In this document: positions 16,340 to 24,819 of the stretch, in pieces | Position numbering within the stretch: the stretch's first letter is position 1 | How the letters are laid out: every line of letters starts with the position of its first letter | DNA from: an uncultured Bacteroidota bacterium | Lineage (GTDB): Bacteria > Bacteroidota > Bacteroidia > Flavobacteriales > BACL11 | Reading direction: 5' to 3' | DNA: 48,004 nt | NCBI GenBank assembly: GCA_902579065.1 | Contig: CACHFI010000004.1 | Location: 1 to 48,004 of the forward strand | Notes under the pieces: generated by a model | What the model was told of the DNA's origin: nothing | Database searches by the model: none | What the model saw: the letters and a program-made list of their open reading frames with translations, nothing else | Made by a program: the position numbers and the translations under genes

Positions 16340-18315
16340 GTTTTGATTAGTTTTAGAAGAAGTATTTCAATTCCAAAAAATAATAGTGACAATATTATGC
16401 AAGTTTTCCAAAAGTGTTTGTCTTTAAAAGATTCACTAATATAACCACTTATATTTTTTTTGTCTATTGTTGAACCGGATGATTTTAATAATTTATTATC
16501 ATCATTTAAATAAGTTAACTTACTTTCTTTAGAGCTGTAATTATATGCAATATGATCAACTGTTATGTTTTTATTGAATAATTTATAATGCCCAGCTTCT
16601 TGTAATTGACTATTTGTATAATATCTATTTTGACCATTTACAAATCTAGTAGTTGGAATAATATCAAAATTTTCCTTTTTCAGATTATAGATTTGATTTT
16701 TATGATCTACTGACACAAAATAATCATCTAAAGAAATTACATTATAAATTTCTTTAGATGTTAATAATGTATTTGCCATATTTAAAAATACAGGTACGAA
16801 TAATGCATTTTTATGAAAATTTGTAGTCGAATCGTGTAAACAAGTATTAAACACATATATATTCGACTTTTTGTAATTATAATGAGAGAGGAAATCTTCA
16901 TTATTTTCTAGTGTTAGAATTGCTTTTTTATTATTTGAAGTTAATTTTTTTGTTTTATAATATTTTGAGATTGTTGGTAGTGATGAGTTTCTAATTTCAC
17001 CTTCAAAAACATTATTAAATAATGGGTGTTTTTCTGCAAGTTTATTTATTGAAAATGTTTCCTTTATTTTATCTCCAAAATTTTCTATAGAAAACATGTT
17101 AAATAGATAGTTGTAATTTTCAATATCAATATTCCTTGATGGTATTACGATAAGGGTAGATCCATTTTCAATACATTTTTTAATAGTTTCAATTAATCCG
17201 GATGAGAATTTATTTATTTCATTTAATATGACAATTTCTTGATCTAATAAATTTTGGTAATTAATATTACTAAGATTTTGATTTTTAAATATGTAATTAG
17301 TTGTATCATTTAAGAAAAGTCTCTCAATATAATTATGCTTGTTTTCACCATTGATTGAAAGAATTTTTATTTTATCATTTTTAATAAGATTGAAATAGAT
17401 CTGATTATCAAATGTAATTGGATAATCTTCTATACTAAGTTTACATATGTTAATGTTACTATCTAATCTAACTTCAATATTGAACTCTTGATTCTTATCT
17501 TTATCAATTTCTAAAAGCTGATTTATTTTGAGTTTATTGTTAATTTCAAGTGAAATAGGAACATCTTTACTAACATTTTGATTGTTGAGAGTAAAATTGA
17601 TACGTTGATTAGTGTTTTTTAATAGAATTGGCCCATCTATCCATACACTATCGATACTTAGATTAGAGATGTTTTTTCCTATAACTGGAACATATATTAT
17701 TTTGTTCTTATTTTCTGAATTTAATTTATCAATTTTGATTGAATTTTCTTGAAGATCAGAAATAATATAAATAATTTCACTTTCATTAGATAGACTTTGT
17801 TTTTTATCTAAAATTTGACTGATTGTTTTACTATTTCCACTTGATTCAATTTTTGAAATTTCTTCTATAATTTTCTCTTGATTAAATGATTTATTATTGC
17901 TTAAAATAAAATCATTTGTAAGTAAATAGAATTTAGTTGTTTTTGGAAATGTATTAATAATATCATTTGAAGTGTTTTTTGCAATATCTAGTAAACGACC
18001 ATCTTCAGAAATTGCATTCATGCTAAAAGAATTATCTAAGTAAATGAAAATGTTGTTTGTAGCATTTTCATTATTATGTGGAATATATGGTTTGGCAAAT
18101 GCAAGAATTAAGAATAATAGTGCTAAAATTCTACTTAAAAGAATTAATATGTTTCTTAAATTTTTTTTCTTTCTATTTTTTGTTTTTATTTCTTCTAAGA
18201 AACGAATACTACTAAAGTAGATCTTTTCGTGTTTTCTAAAGTTAAATAAGTGAATGATAATTGGGATTGCTAATGCAAAAAGAGCGTATAGAATCTGAGG
18301 GTTTTGATATATCAT
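16336..18315 (-). CDS. BatA-domain membrane protein with vWA-like region
   Basis: About 659 residues. The N-terminal BatA domain (about 1-80) contains ALAIPIIIHLFNFRKHEKI and the second membrane segment ILLSRILALLFLILAFAKPY. A von Willebrand A-like segment follows, with IFIYLDNSFSM near residue 90. A last membrane helix closes the protein (CIILSLLFFGIEILLLKLI). The track begins at a TTG at 18318. The next codon is ATG, and a TAACTTTG box lies 7 nt upstream of it, so I place the start at 18315. Such proteins belong to the Bat/aerotolerance or MoxR-associated group with an uncharacterised envelope role. It is coupled to the dihydroorotase-like gene. Confidence 0.8.
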   Translation of the reverse strand: MIYQNPQILYALFALAIPIIIHLFNFRKHEKIYFSSIRFLEEIKTKNRKKKNLRNILILLSRILALLFLILAFAKPYIPHNNENATNNIFIYLDNSFSMNAISEDGRLLDIAKNTSNDIINTFPKTTKFYLLTNDFILSNNKSFNQEKIIEEISKIESSGNSKTISQILDKKQSLSNESEIIYIISDLQENSIKIDKLNSENKNKIIYVPVIGKNISNLSIDSVWIDGPILLKNTNQRINFTLNNQNVSKDVPISLEINNKLKINQLLEIDKDKNQEFNIEVRLDSNINICKLSIEDYPITFDNQIYFNLIKNDKIKILSINGENKHNYIERLFLNDTTNYIFKNQNLSNINYQNLLDQEIVILNEINKFSSGLIETIKKCIENGSTLIVIPSRNIDIENYNYLFNMFSIENFGDKIKETFSINKLAEKHPLFNNVFEGEIRNSSLPTISKYYKTKKLTSNNKKAILTLENNEDFLSHYNYKKSNIYVFNTCLHDSTTNFHKNALFVPVFLNMANTLLTSKEIYNVISLDDYFVSVDHKNQIYNLKKENFDIIPTTRFVNGQNRYYTNSQLQEAGHYKLFNKNITVDHIAYNYSSKESKLTYLNDDNKLLKSSGSTIDKKNISGYISESFKDKHFWKTCIILSLLFFGIEILLLKLIKT

Positions 18316-18322
18316 CAAAGTG

Positions 18323-18330
18323 CAAAGTTA
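18323..18330 (-). promoter_or_regulatory. TAnnTTTG (-7) box for the BatA-domain gene
   Basis: The minus strand reads TAACTTTG, 7 nt from the ATG at 18315, so the leader would be almost absent. It separates this operon from the upstream lolD-like gene. Confidence 0.5.
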
Positions 18331-18359
18331 CACAATTTGATATAATTTACTTTTTTTAA

Positions 18360-19010
18360 TTAGATAAATTTTCCATCAACCATTTTTAAAGATCTATCAG
18401 TCATTGCAGCGAGTTCTTTGTTATGAGTGACAATTATAAAGGTTTGTTTTAACTCTTTATTTAATTTTAAAATTAGGTTATGGAGGTTATTTGCATTTTT
18501 AGAATCTAGATTTCCAGATGGTTCATCTGCTAAAACAATTGATGGAGAGTTAATTAAAGCTCTTGCAATAGCTACTCTTTGTTGTTCTCCACCAGATAAT
18601 TCATTAGGCTTATTATTTTTTTTATCACTGATTCCAAGAATATCTAATAATTCTAATGCTCTTTTTTCTATATCAACTTTGTTTACATTTGATATGTATC
18701 CAGGAAGACAAATATTTTCAAAAGCTGAAAATTCAGGTAATAGATTGTGAAATTGAAAAATAAACCCAACTTCTAAATTTCTAAATTTAGAGAGTTCATT
18801 TGTACTAAGATCAACAATTGATTTGTCATTGATAGAATAATCTCCAGTTTCAACTTTTTCTAAAGTTCCTAAGATATGTAATAGAGTTGTTTTACCAACT
18901 CCTGAAGATCCAACAATGGAAACAATTTCGCCCTTTTTAACATCAAGATCTATTCCGTTAAGTACTTTGGTTTCTCCGTATGAAAAATGAATGTTACTTA
19001 GTTTTAACAT
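18360..19010 (-). CDS. LolD-like ABC transporter ATP-binding protein
   Basis: A 216-residue ATPase. Walker A GSSGVGKTT (about 33-41), Q-loop region FIFQFHNLLPE, signature LSGGEQQRVA (about 138-147), Walker B IVLADEPSGNLDS and the switch His in IIVTHNKEL. Sequence and length fit the LolD/MacB-type subfamily, which powers lipoprotein release or similar mechanotransmission at the inner membrane. No permease (LolC/LolE) gene is adjacent, so its partner is encoded elsewhere. It starts 3 bp after the stop of the DUF5916 gene and is probably in its operon. Confidence 0.85.
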   Translation of the reverse strand: MLKLSNIHFSYGETKVLNGIDLDVKKGEIVSIVGSSGVGKTTLLHILGTLEKVETGDYSINDKSIVDLSTNELSKFRNLEVGFIFQFHNLLPEFSAFENICLPGYISNVNKVDIEKRALELLDILGISDKKNNKPNELSGGEQQRVAIARALINSPSIVLADEPSGNLDSKNANNLHNLILKLNKELKQTFIIVTHNKELAAMTDRSLKMVDGKFI

Positions 19011-19013
19011 TTA

Positions 19014-21332
19014 TTATATTCCTTTTTTTAAGTAAAGATAATCCAAATAATACACAATCTTTAACGACAAACTATTTTGTTGTGCCAGATTAAATGATTC
19101 TTCAATATTATCAAGCCAATTATTTTCGATGTTTGATGTTTGATTATCCACTCCATTTTTCCAAACTAGACTTAACTGACTTCCAGGAGCAAACCACCAA
19201 TTTAATCCAACATCAGCTGTCCATGTCGAATAATTAATATTATAATCCTCGGTTTCATTATTTTCAATATCTGTTTGGACAAGATACCCTTGATTATCTA
19301 ATCTGTTGAAATCTAATATTTCAACTTGATCAATGTGATATCTTAACTTTAATGATAAATCTATTTTGTTACTTATTATATAACTACTAGAAAGTACGTT
19401 GGTTATCATGTAAGTATTTCTTAAAGAAATAATAGGTTGTGGGTTCTGCATATTTGAAATAGAAAGATCATCAAGATATCCTATTTCATTGTATCTATTT
19501 CTTAATGAAAGTACATAATTTATAGATGCCCTATCATTAAATCTAATTCTTGGAGAAATCCTTCCTCTGTATTCTTTTCCGGAATATAATGGTTTAATGG
19601 TAGCTCCACATCCAAAATCCAAAGCAAATCTATTTCGATAGTCGCTTGACATGTATATGCCATAACGAATAGATTTTGATCTTTTCAAAGGACTATCAAA
19701 ATCACCTGTTCTTGCTTCATAATAATCATCTTGTTCATAAGGATTTGTAACAATTTTTCCCATTATAAATAAATAGTTTTTAAGCATATATTTTGCTTCT
19801 GCTTCTATTTCTAAGTTTACAAACTTATTTTCCGTAAATAATGTATTATGCTTGATAAAAAGATAGTGCTTTGAAAAAATAAAATTTTTGTTTTCATTTA
19901 ATTGCTCATATCCAATATTTAATCCATTAGTTATTTCATTATTTGAATATAAAAATCCTAAATCATTGGGATTGTATTTTTCATCTTCAAAAAGTGAATA
20001 CAATTCATATCTATAATTTCCACTGTTTTTAGAAGCTTTTAACATACCTGAAAAACCAATATTAGTACTGTCTGTAAAAAACTCTTGACTCATTTTAAGA
20101 TTTGCATCATAAACATGTGTGTTCTTTTTGTTATTGAATCTTGTAAATATTCCTGTAACATTTGCGTCTTTATCATTATTTGTTTTTGTCACATTTGTAT
20201 TCATTAAACTTATTGATGAGCTGTTGTCTAAAGCTTTATCAATAATAAATACATTATAGTTTGTTAATGGATCGTCATCGGTTTTATTTGTTATGGCATT
20301 TAATGCTGCAACACCTATGCCATTTTTAGTTCTTCCAGTAACTTTGGTAGCATTTAATAGATCATCTTGTAATCTTCTACTATAAAATATTTCTCCTCCT
20401 TTATTAAATAACTCTATTCCCTCATTAAAAAATTGTCTATTTTCTTCATACTTAACTTCAAAAGGAGAGAGGTTTAATACCATTGCATCGGAGGAAACTT
20501 GTCCAAAATCAGGAATCAATGTCATATCTAATGTGAAACTCTCATTTAAGCCATATTTTAAATCCATACCATAGTTATATGGGAAATTAGTTTCACTATC
20601 GTAAGAATCCATATAAATTGATGCATATGGCATAAATGATAATCTAATTGGACTTTCAACATCTATAATTCCATCTAAAAGACCAGATTGTAAGGCATAA
20701 TTTTCAAACTTAATATCAATTGGGTTCCAGGAATATTCTTCTCTATATCTTCTAATATTTCTGTACATATTTATAGCCCAAGGATCATCAATATCTGGAA
20801 ATCTTATTTGAGAAAATGGTATTGCAATTTCTGCTGACCAACCTTTATCAAAAATATCAACAGCAGATTTCCAAACAGCATTCCATGATTTGTCTCCACC
20901 ATTTTTTGACATTTTTTTATCTATTTGTACTCCAGATGCAGTAATAGTAAAATTATACTCAACTTGAGTATTATTAAAAGGGTCAATTACAATAGTAAAT
21001 CTATCGTTATTTTTATTATCATCATCTCTTTTACATAGTTCTTTTAAAATACTATCAGGGGCATTGTCATACATTACAGCAGCGAAATATAAGTTTTGGT
21101 CATCATAACATATTTTGACTTCTGTTTTTTGACTAGAACGTTCTAATAAGACATTATTTGGCTTAAATTGAGTGAAGTTTTTTGCTACACTCTTGTTTTT
21201 CCAAACCAAATCATTTATAACACCATCAATTTTTGGCTTTTCAGATACCTTTAAAATGTTATAAACTTTTTTTTCTACAAATTGAGAAAATGATAAAAAA
21301 GGAATTAAAAGAAGGAAAAGTATGATTCTCAT
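19014..21332 (-). CDS. DUF5916 outer-membrane protein with CBM9-like N-terminal domain
   Basis: About 772 residues. The track start (21386) adds 18 residues, but the internal ATG at 21332 begins a normal signal peptide (MRIILFLLLIPFLSFSQ) and follows a TATTTTTG box by 18 nt, so I prefer it. The N-terminal region (about 25-210) resembles the carbohydrate-binding family 9 domain found in DUF5916 proteins (KPKIDGVINDLVWKN, NNTQVEYNFTITASG, WSAEIAIPFSQIRF). The rest is a predicted beta-barrel ending in a strand-like KIVYYLDYLYLKKGI. Such proteins are widespread in Bacteroidota and uncharacterised; a role in binding or importing a glycan or other ligand is speculative. The lolD-like gene follows at 3 bp. 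Confidence 0.82.
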   Translation of the reverse strand: MRIILFLLLIPFLSFSQFVEKKVYNILKVSEKPKIDGVINDLVWKNKSVAKNFTQFKPNNVLLERSSQKTEVKICYDDQNLYFAAVMYDNAPDSILKELCKRDDDNKNNDRFTIVIDPFNNTQVEYNFTITASGVQIDKKMSKNGGDKSWNAVWKSAVDIFDKGWSAEIAIPFSQIRFPDIDDPWAINMYRNIRRYREEYSWNPIDIKFENYALQSGLLDGIIDVESPIRLSFMPYASIYMDSYDSETNFPYNYGMDLKYGLNESFTLDMTLIPDFGQVSSDAMVLNLSPFEVKYEENRQFFNEGIELFNKGGEIFYSRRLQDDLLNATKVTGRTKNGIGVAALNAITNKTDDDPLTNYNVFIIDKALDNSSSISLMNTNVTKTNNDKDANVTGIFTRFNNKKNTHVYDANLKMSQEFFTDSTNIGFSGMLKASKNSGNYRYELYSLFEDEKYNPNDLGFLYSNNEITNGLNIGYEQLNENKNFIFSKHYLFIKHNTLFTENKFVNLEIEAEAKYMLKNYLFIMGKIVTNPYEQDDYYEARTGDFDSPLKRSKSIRYGIYMSSDYRNRFALDFGCGATIKPLYSGKEYRGRISPRIRFNDRASINYVLSLRNRYNEIGYLDDLSISNMQNPQPIISLRNTYMITNVLSSSYIISNKIDLSLKLRYHIDQVEILDFNRLDNQGYLVQTDIENNETEDYNINYSTWTADVGLNWWFAPGSQLSLVWKNGVDNQTSNIENNWLDNIEESFNLAQQNSLSLKIVYYLDYLYLKKGI

Positions 21333-21350
21333 ATTTGAAAAAAATATTTG

Positions 21351-21358
21351 CAAAAATA
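21351..21358 (-). promoter_or_regulatory. TAnnTTTG (-7) box for the DUF5916 gene
   Basis: The minus strand reads TATTTTTG, 18 nt before the ATG at 21332. It lies inside the track's longer ORF, which argues against the 21386 start. Confidence 0.5.
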
Positions 21359-21417
21359 GACAATAGATTATTGTAATTAAAATCAATCCTATATTTTTAC
21401 ATCCTAAAAATTTACAT

Positions 21418-22608
21418 ATGAATTTACATGAATATCAAGGAAAAGATTTGTTATCAAGTTTTGGAGTAAGAATTCAAAGAGGTATAGTTGCCTCAACAGC
21501 TGATGAAGCTGTTAAAGCTGCAGAAAAACTTAATCAGGAAACTGGTACATCATGGTGGGTTGTTAAAGCTCAGATTCATGCAGGAGGTAGAGGTAAAGGA
21601 GGTGGCGTTAAACTAGCAAAATCAATTGAAGAGGTTAAATCTATATCAGAGAAAATTTTAGGTATGCATTTAATTACTCCTCAAACAACATCCGAGGGTA
21701 AACTAGTAAACCAAGTGTTAATTGCCGAGGACGTTTATTACCCTGGTGAGAGTGAAACGGATGAATTTTATATGTCTGTTTTACTTAATCGATCAACCGG
21801 AAGAAATATGATTATGTATTCAACTGAAGGAGGTATGGATATTGAAACAGTTGCAGAAGAAACACCTCATTTAATTTTTACTGAAGAAATTGATCCAAGT
21901 TTAGGATTACAATCTTTTCAATGTAGGAAAATAGCATTTAATTTACGCTTATCTGGAAATGCATTTAAAGAAATGACCAAATTTGTATATTCATTATATA
22001 ATGCATATGTAAATACTGATTCATCATTATTTGAGATCAACCCTGTATTAAAGACATCAGATAATAAAATAATGGCTGTAGATTCTAAAGTTACTCTAGA
22101 TGACAATGCTCTTTTTAGACATAAGGATTATGCTGAATTAAGAGATAAAAGAGAAGAGGATCCAACTGAAGTTGAAGCTGGCGAATATGGGTTAAATTTT
22201 GTTAAACTTGATGGTAATGTTGGATGTATGGTAAATGGAGCAGGCCTAGCTATGGCAACTATGGATATTATTAAAATGGCTGGCGGTAATCCTGCAAATT
22301 TTCTAGATGTTGGTGGTACTGCAGATGCTAAAAGGGTTGAACAAGCTTTTAGAATAATTCTTAAAGATAAAGCTGTAAAGGCAATTTTGGTTAATATTTT
22401 TGGAGGTATTGTTAGATGTGATAGGGTGGCACAAGGAATTGTTGATGCCTATAAAAATATAGGTAAAATTGATATTCCGTTAATAGTTAGATTACAAGGA
22501 ACAAATGCTACTGAAGCAAAGAAATTGATTGATGATAGTGGTTTAGAAGTAGAATCTGTTATCCTTTTACAAGAAGCTGCTGATAAAGTTGCAGAAGTTG
22601 TTTCTTAA
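21418..22608 (+). CDS. sucC: Succinyl-CoA synthetase (ADP-forming) subunit beta
   Basis: A 396-residue TCA-cycle enzyme subunit that, with SucD, interconverts succinyl-CoA and succinate with ATP formation. It begins MNLHEYQGKDLLSSFGV, as in the family. The ATP-grasp domain has AQIHAGGRGKGGGVKL (about 51-66), metal-binding FEINPV and VDSKVTLDDNA. The C-terminal ligase domain shows GAGLAMATMDII, GGNPANFLDVGG and NIFGGIVRCD. Length is normal. No sucD is nearby, which is common in Bacteroidota. It is divergent from the DUF5916 gene and overlaps the convergent oxidoreductase gene by 4 bp. Confidence 0.96.
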   Translation: MNLHEYQGKDLLSSFGVRIQRGIVASTADEAVKAAEKLNQETGTSWWVVKAQIHAGGRGKGGGVKLAKSIEEVKSISEKILGMHLITPQTTSEGKLVNQVLIAEDVYYPGESETDEFYMSVLLNRSTGRNMIMYSTEGGMDIETVAEETPHLIFTEEIDPSLGLQSFQCRKIAFNLRLSGNAFKEMTKFVYSLYNAYVNTDSSLFEINPVLKTSDNKIMAVDSKVTLDDNALFRHKDYAELRDKREEDPTEVEAGEYGLNFVKLDGNVGCMVNGAGLAMATMDIIKMAGGNPANFLDVGGTADAKRVEQAFRIILKDKAVKAILVNIFGGIVRCDRVAQGIVDAYKNIGKIDIPLIVRLQGTNATEAKKLIDDSGLEVESVILLQEAADKVAEVVS

Positions 22609-24146
22609 GAGCACATCTCAGCACACTTTTGACCATCAATTGCAGCTGAAATTATTCCACCTGCATAACCAGCGCCTTCTCCACAAGGATATAATCCTTT
22701 AATTTTAATATGTTCTAATGTTTGTGGATTTCTTGGTATTCTAACTGGTGATGATGTTCTTGATTCAGGAGCATGTACTATAGCTTCATTTGTTAAATAT
22801 CCATTCATTTGTTTTCCAAATTCAATAAATCCTTGTTGTAGGTTTTTATAAATAAATTTTGGAAATAAATCTTTTAGATTAGAAGATACTGTACCTGGAA
22901 GATATGATGTTTTTGGAATATCAATTGAGGTTTTTCCATTTATAAAATCTACAAGTCTTTGTGCAGGAACTTTTTGAGTTTTACCTGCCATTTCCCACGC
23001 ACTTTTTTCTATGTTTTTTTGAAATTCTAATCCTGCAAATACATTATGTTTATAGAATTCATTAAAATCATTGTTTTTTAGTTCAACTACAATTCCTGAA
23101 TTTGAAGACGGATAATCTCTTTTTGATGGTGACCAACCATTTGTTACTACTTCATTTTGAGAAGTTGCACATGGTGCAATAATGCCTCCAGGGCACATGC
23201 AAAATGAATATACTCCTCTTCCATTAATTTGCTTAGAAATTGAATAGGGTGCTGGTGGTAAATATTCTCCTCTTGAATTGCATTTGTATTGAATTTGATC
23301 AATTAAATCTTGACTGTGTTCAACTCTTATTCCTAAAGCAAATGATTTTTTTTCAAGAAAAACACCTTTGTTTTTTAGTAATTCAAAAATATCTCTTGCT
23401 GAATGGCCTGTAGCTAAAATTATTTTAGAACAATTAATTTCAGTTTTATCCATTAATGTAACAGAAGAAACTCTATTATTTTGAATTTTTATATCAACTA
23501 ATCTTGAATTGAATAGAATTTCACCTCCATATTCAATAATTCTTTCTCTTATGTTTTCAATAATTTTTGGCAGTTTATTAGTTCCAATATGCGGATGAGC
23601 ATCAATTTTAATTTGAGGAGTTGCTCCATGTTCAACTAATATATTTAAAATATTATCAACATCGCCTCTTTTTTTTGACCTTGTATATAGTTTTCCATCA
23701 GAAAAAGTTCCGGCACCACCTTCTCCAAAACAATAATTTGAATCAGTATTAACGATATGTTCCTTAGTTAATTTTGCTAAATCTCTTCTTCTGTTTCTTA
23801 CTTTTTTTCCTCTTTCAATAATAATTGGTTTAATTCCATTTTCAATCAGTTTTAATGCAGCAAAAAGACCAGCTGGACCTGCTCCAATAATCAAAACTTC
23901 TCTAGAATTTTTAACATTTTGATAATTTGATAGTATTTTTTTTGGAATAAATTTTTCATTAATGTATACATCAATTTTTAGATTGATCAATATTTTTTTT
24001 TGTCTTGCATCTATTGATTTTTTTACTATTTCTATGTGAGAAACAGTTTTTTTTTGAATATTAAAATCATTTGATATTTTATTGAAAAGTAAGTGCTTTT
24101 TTTCAGCAATTTCAGGATCAACTCTTATTTGTACTGATTTTATCAT
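22605..24146 (-). CDS. FAD-dependent oxidoreductase (NAD(P)/FAD-dependent, HI0933-like/uncharacterised)
   Basis: A 513-residue flavoprotein. An N-terminal ~90-residue domain (IKSVQIRVDPEIAEKK, KKSIDARQKKI) precedes the Rossmann dinucleotide motif VLIIGAGPAGLFAALKL. Further FAD motifs are CFGEGGAGTFSDGKLYTR, IILATGHSARDIF, and the late IKGLYPCGEGAGYAGGIISAA. The pattern fits the widely conserved FAD-dependent protein of about 520 residues that is annotated only generically. Substrate is unknown. It stands alone on the minus strand with 4 bp of overlap at its 3' end with sucC. Confidence 0.88.
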   Translation of the reverse strand: MIKSVQIRVDPEIAEKKHLLFNKISNDFNIQKKTVSHIEIVKKSIDARQKKILINLKIDVYINEKFIPKKILSNYQNVKNSREVLIIGAGPAGLFAALKLIENGIKPIIIERGKKVRNRRRDLAKLTKEHIVNTDSNYCFGEGGAGTFSDGKLYTRSKKRGDVDNILNILVEHGATPQIKIDAHPHIGTNKLPKIIENIRERIIEYGGEILFNSRLVDIKIQNNRVSSVTLMDKTEINCSKIILATGHSARDIFELLKNKGVFLEKKSFALGIRVEHSQDLIDQIQYKCNSRGEYLPPAPYSISKQINGRGVYSFCMCPGGIIAPCATSQNEVVTNGWSPSKRDYPSSNSGIVVELKNNDFNEFYKHNVFAGLEFQKNIEKSAWEMAGKTQKVPAQRLVDFINGKTSIDIPKTSYLPGTVSSNLKDLFPKFIYKNLQQGFIEFGKQMNGYLTNEAIVHAPESRTSSPVRIPRNPQTLEHIKIKGLYPCGEGAGYAGGIISAAIDGQKCAEMCS

Positions 24147-24225
24147 TATTGTAAAATTACATAATGAAAAGTTTATTATAAATAAAATAAGTTATTTATC
24201 GTTTTAAAATTAATTTACAAAATTT

Positions 24226-24233
24226 TAATTTTG
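24226..24233 (+). promoter_or_regulatory. TAnnTTTG (-7) box 4 nt from the DUF4294 start codon
   Basis: TAATTTTG, then ATAT, then ATG at 24238. This has the same 4-nt spacing as at 5161-5175 and again predicts a leaderless transcript. Confidence 0.5.
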
Positions 24234-24237
24234 ATAT

Positions 24238-24819
24238 ATGTCAAGAATTTTAATCATCTTTATTTTACAATTTAGCTATATTTTATGTTTTTCTCAGGAA
24301 AATGTTACTGTATCTCCTTTTATTACAGTAGACGGAGAGAAAATACTTACTTCTAATATTCCTCAGCTTGACATAATTGATTTTAAAAGTAATGAAGAGA
24401 GAAAAAGTTTTTTTAAGCTCAAGAAAAGAGTTTTAAAGGTCTATCCATATGCATTAGAAACAAGAGTAAAAGTTGATTCATTAAATATTGCCTTAGAAAG
24501 TATTAATAAAAAGAGAAAAAAAAGAAGGTACCTCAAAGAAGTAACTAAAATTATTAAAAGTCAGTATACAAGTGCATTAAAAAAACTAACTATGAAAGAG
24601 GGGAGGATTTTAATTAAATTAATTTACCGAGAAACAGGAATAAGTACCTACAATCATTTAAGAAAATATAGAGGCTGGTGGAATACTACAATGTGGCAAA
24701 CTTTCGCAAGAATGTATGACATGAATTTAAAAACAACCTTTGATCCAGAAAACGTTAGAGAAGACATGTTTATAGAAAAAATAATTGATCAAGCTAAAAG
24801 AGAAGGGCGATTTAATTAG
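24238..24819 (+). CDS. DUF4294 exported protein
   Basis: A 193-residue protein with a signal peptide (ending ILCFSQE). The DUF4294 region covers about residues 45-190, with VLKVYPYALETRVKVDSLN, MKEGRILIKLIYRETGIS and RGWWNTTMWQTFARMYDMNLK. The family is almost confined to Bacteroidota and is of unknown function. The mature part is basic, helical and likely periplasmic. It is monocistronic, and its 3' end overlaps the convergent FG-GAP gene by 8 bp. Confidence 0.88.
   Translation: MSRILIIFILQFSYILCFSQENVTVSPFITVDGEKILTSNIPQLDIIDFKSNEERKSFFKLKKRVLKVYPYALETRVKVDSLNIALESINKKRKKRRYLKEVTKIIKSQYTSALKKLTMKEGRILIKLIYRETGISTYNHLRKYRGWWNTTMWQTFARMYDMNLKTTFDPENVREDMFIEKIIDQAKREGRFN

Noticed and set aside
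21333-21386. Track start of the DUF5916 gene 18 codons upstream
   Set aside because: The internal ATG gives a standard signal peptide, and a TAnnTTTG box lies inside the extension, so the longer form is unlikely.
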